20,043 nucleotides of DNA from the IMG/VR virus record IMGVR_UViG_3300034104_000211, positions 1 to 20,043 of that record. The stretch is one strand, 5' to 3'. Positions 20,012 through 20,043 of this stretch are shown piece after piece; within the stretch, counting starts at the first letter, position 1, and each line of letters opens with the position of its first letter. Below the pieces are notes generated by a model. It had not been told where the DNA came from. It did not search any database and saw nothing but the letters and a program-made list of their open reading frames with translations. This DNA comes from a virus. The position numbers were made by a program, and so were the translations under genes.

Positions 20012-20043
20012 GTTCATCAGCAAGAGCAAGAAGCGAGGCAAGC
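19986..20043 (+). CDS. Basic small phage protein, 5' part only (runs off the window)
   Basis: ATG 19986 begins inside the preceding gene and stays open to the edge. The visible 19 residues start M-A-K-Q-Q-A-V-S-K-F and are very basic. I recall short, Lys-rich Bacteroidota phage proteins with such a start behind membrane protein genes, but the fragment is too short to assign a function. The call rests on the overlap style and on the same strand. Confidence 0.45.
   Translation, partial: MAKQQAVSKFISKSKKRGK

Noticed and set aside
1-20043. CRISPR array, tRNA genes, insertion sequences, integrase or attachment sites
   Set aside because: No regularly spaced repeats, cloverleaf-like sequences, transposase motifs or recombinase signatures were seen.

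Overview
This window is a stretch of a tailed double-stranded DNA phage or prophage genome (class Caudoviricetes). Nearly all of it is the virion-building and packaging module, entirely on the + strand, with about 25 tightly packed genes. The host is most likely a member of the Bacteroidota. The protein families look like those of Bacteroidota phages: a PBSX-like terminase, an XkdF-like protease with a helical C-terminal extension, a portal with a Cys/His tail domain, and small Cys-rich virion proteins. Most free-standing starts have A/T-rich leaders instead of a Shine-Dalgarno sequence, and one TAnnTTTG-type promoter match is present. No sheath protein was recognised and the tape measure has 577 residues, so a flexible or short non-contractile tail is the best guess (inference).

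Layout. 1-344: C-terminal part of a jelly-roll 2-oxoglutarate/Fe(II) dioxygenase-like protein. 337-1822: small and large terminase subunits. 1819-2739: a GT-B glycosyltransferase. 2724-3466: tail assembly chaperone with a probable -1 ribosomal frameshift on a run of nine T. 3481-4463: two neck/tail-completion-like proteins. 4463-8295: two large tail-tip or baseplate-type proteins. 8292-8441: a 49-residue ORF. 8423-10156: tape measure. 10153-11115: prohead protease. 11112-11893: a fibre-like protein and a Cys-rich small protein. 11931-13430: scaffold-like protein and major capsid protein, then a terminator. 13504-14058: tail-tube-like protein, then a second terminator. 14178-16701: small virion protein and portal. 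16718-17218: head-tail adaptor. 17215-17603: a 23-residue ORF and a two-repeat virion protein. 17603-19653: receptor-binding fibre and its partner. 19650-20043: two small membrane proteins (holin candidates) and the start of a basic protein that runs off the window.

The genes form a translationally coupled chain: ATGA, GTGA, TAATG or longer overlaps join most neighbours. Real gaps are few: around 3467-3480, 11894-11930, 13431-13503, 14059-14177 and 16702-16717. The abundant products (capsid and tail tube) are each followed by a Rho-independent terminator and use a visibly more restricted codon set. The head and tail genes are interleaved in an unusual order.

The observations most worth a second look are these. 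(1) By eye, GATC is absent and TCGA occurs only twice in 20 kb. (2) A 26-residue module with invariant R, D, E and C recurs four times in three unrelated virion proteins. (3) The tail chaperone appears to be frameshifted. (4) A dioxygenase-like gene and a glycosyltransferase flank the terminase genes. All counts and family calls were made by reading, without database searches.
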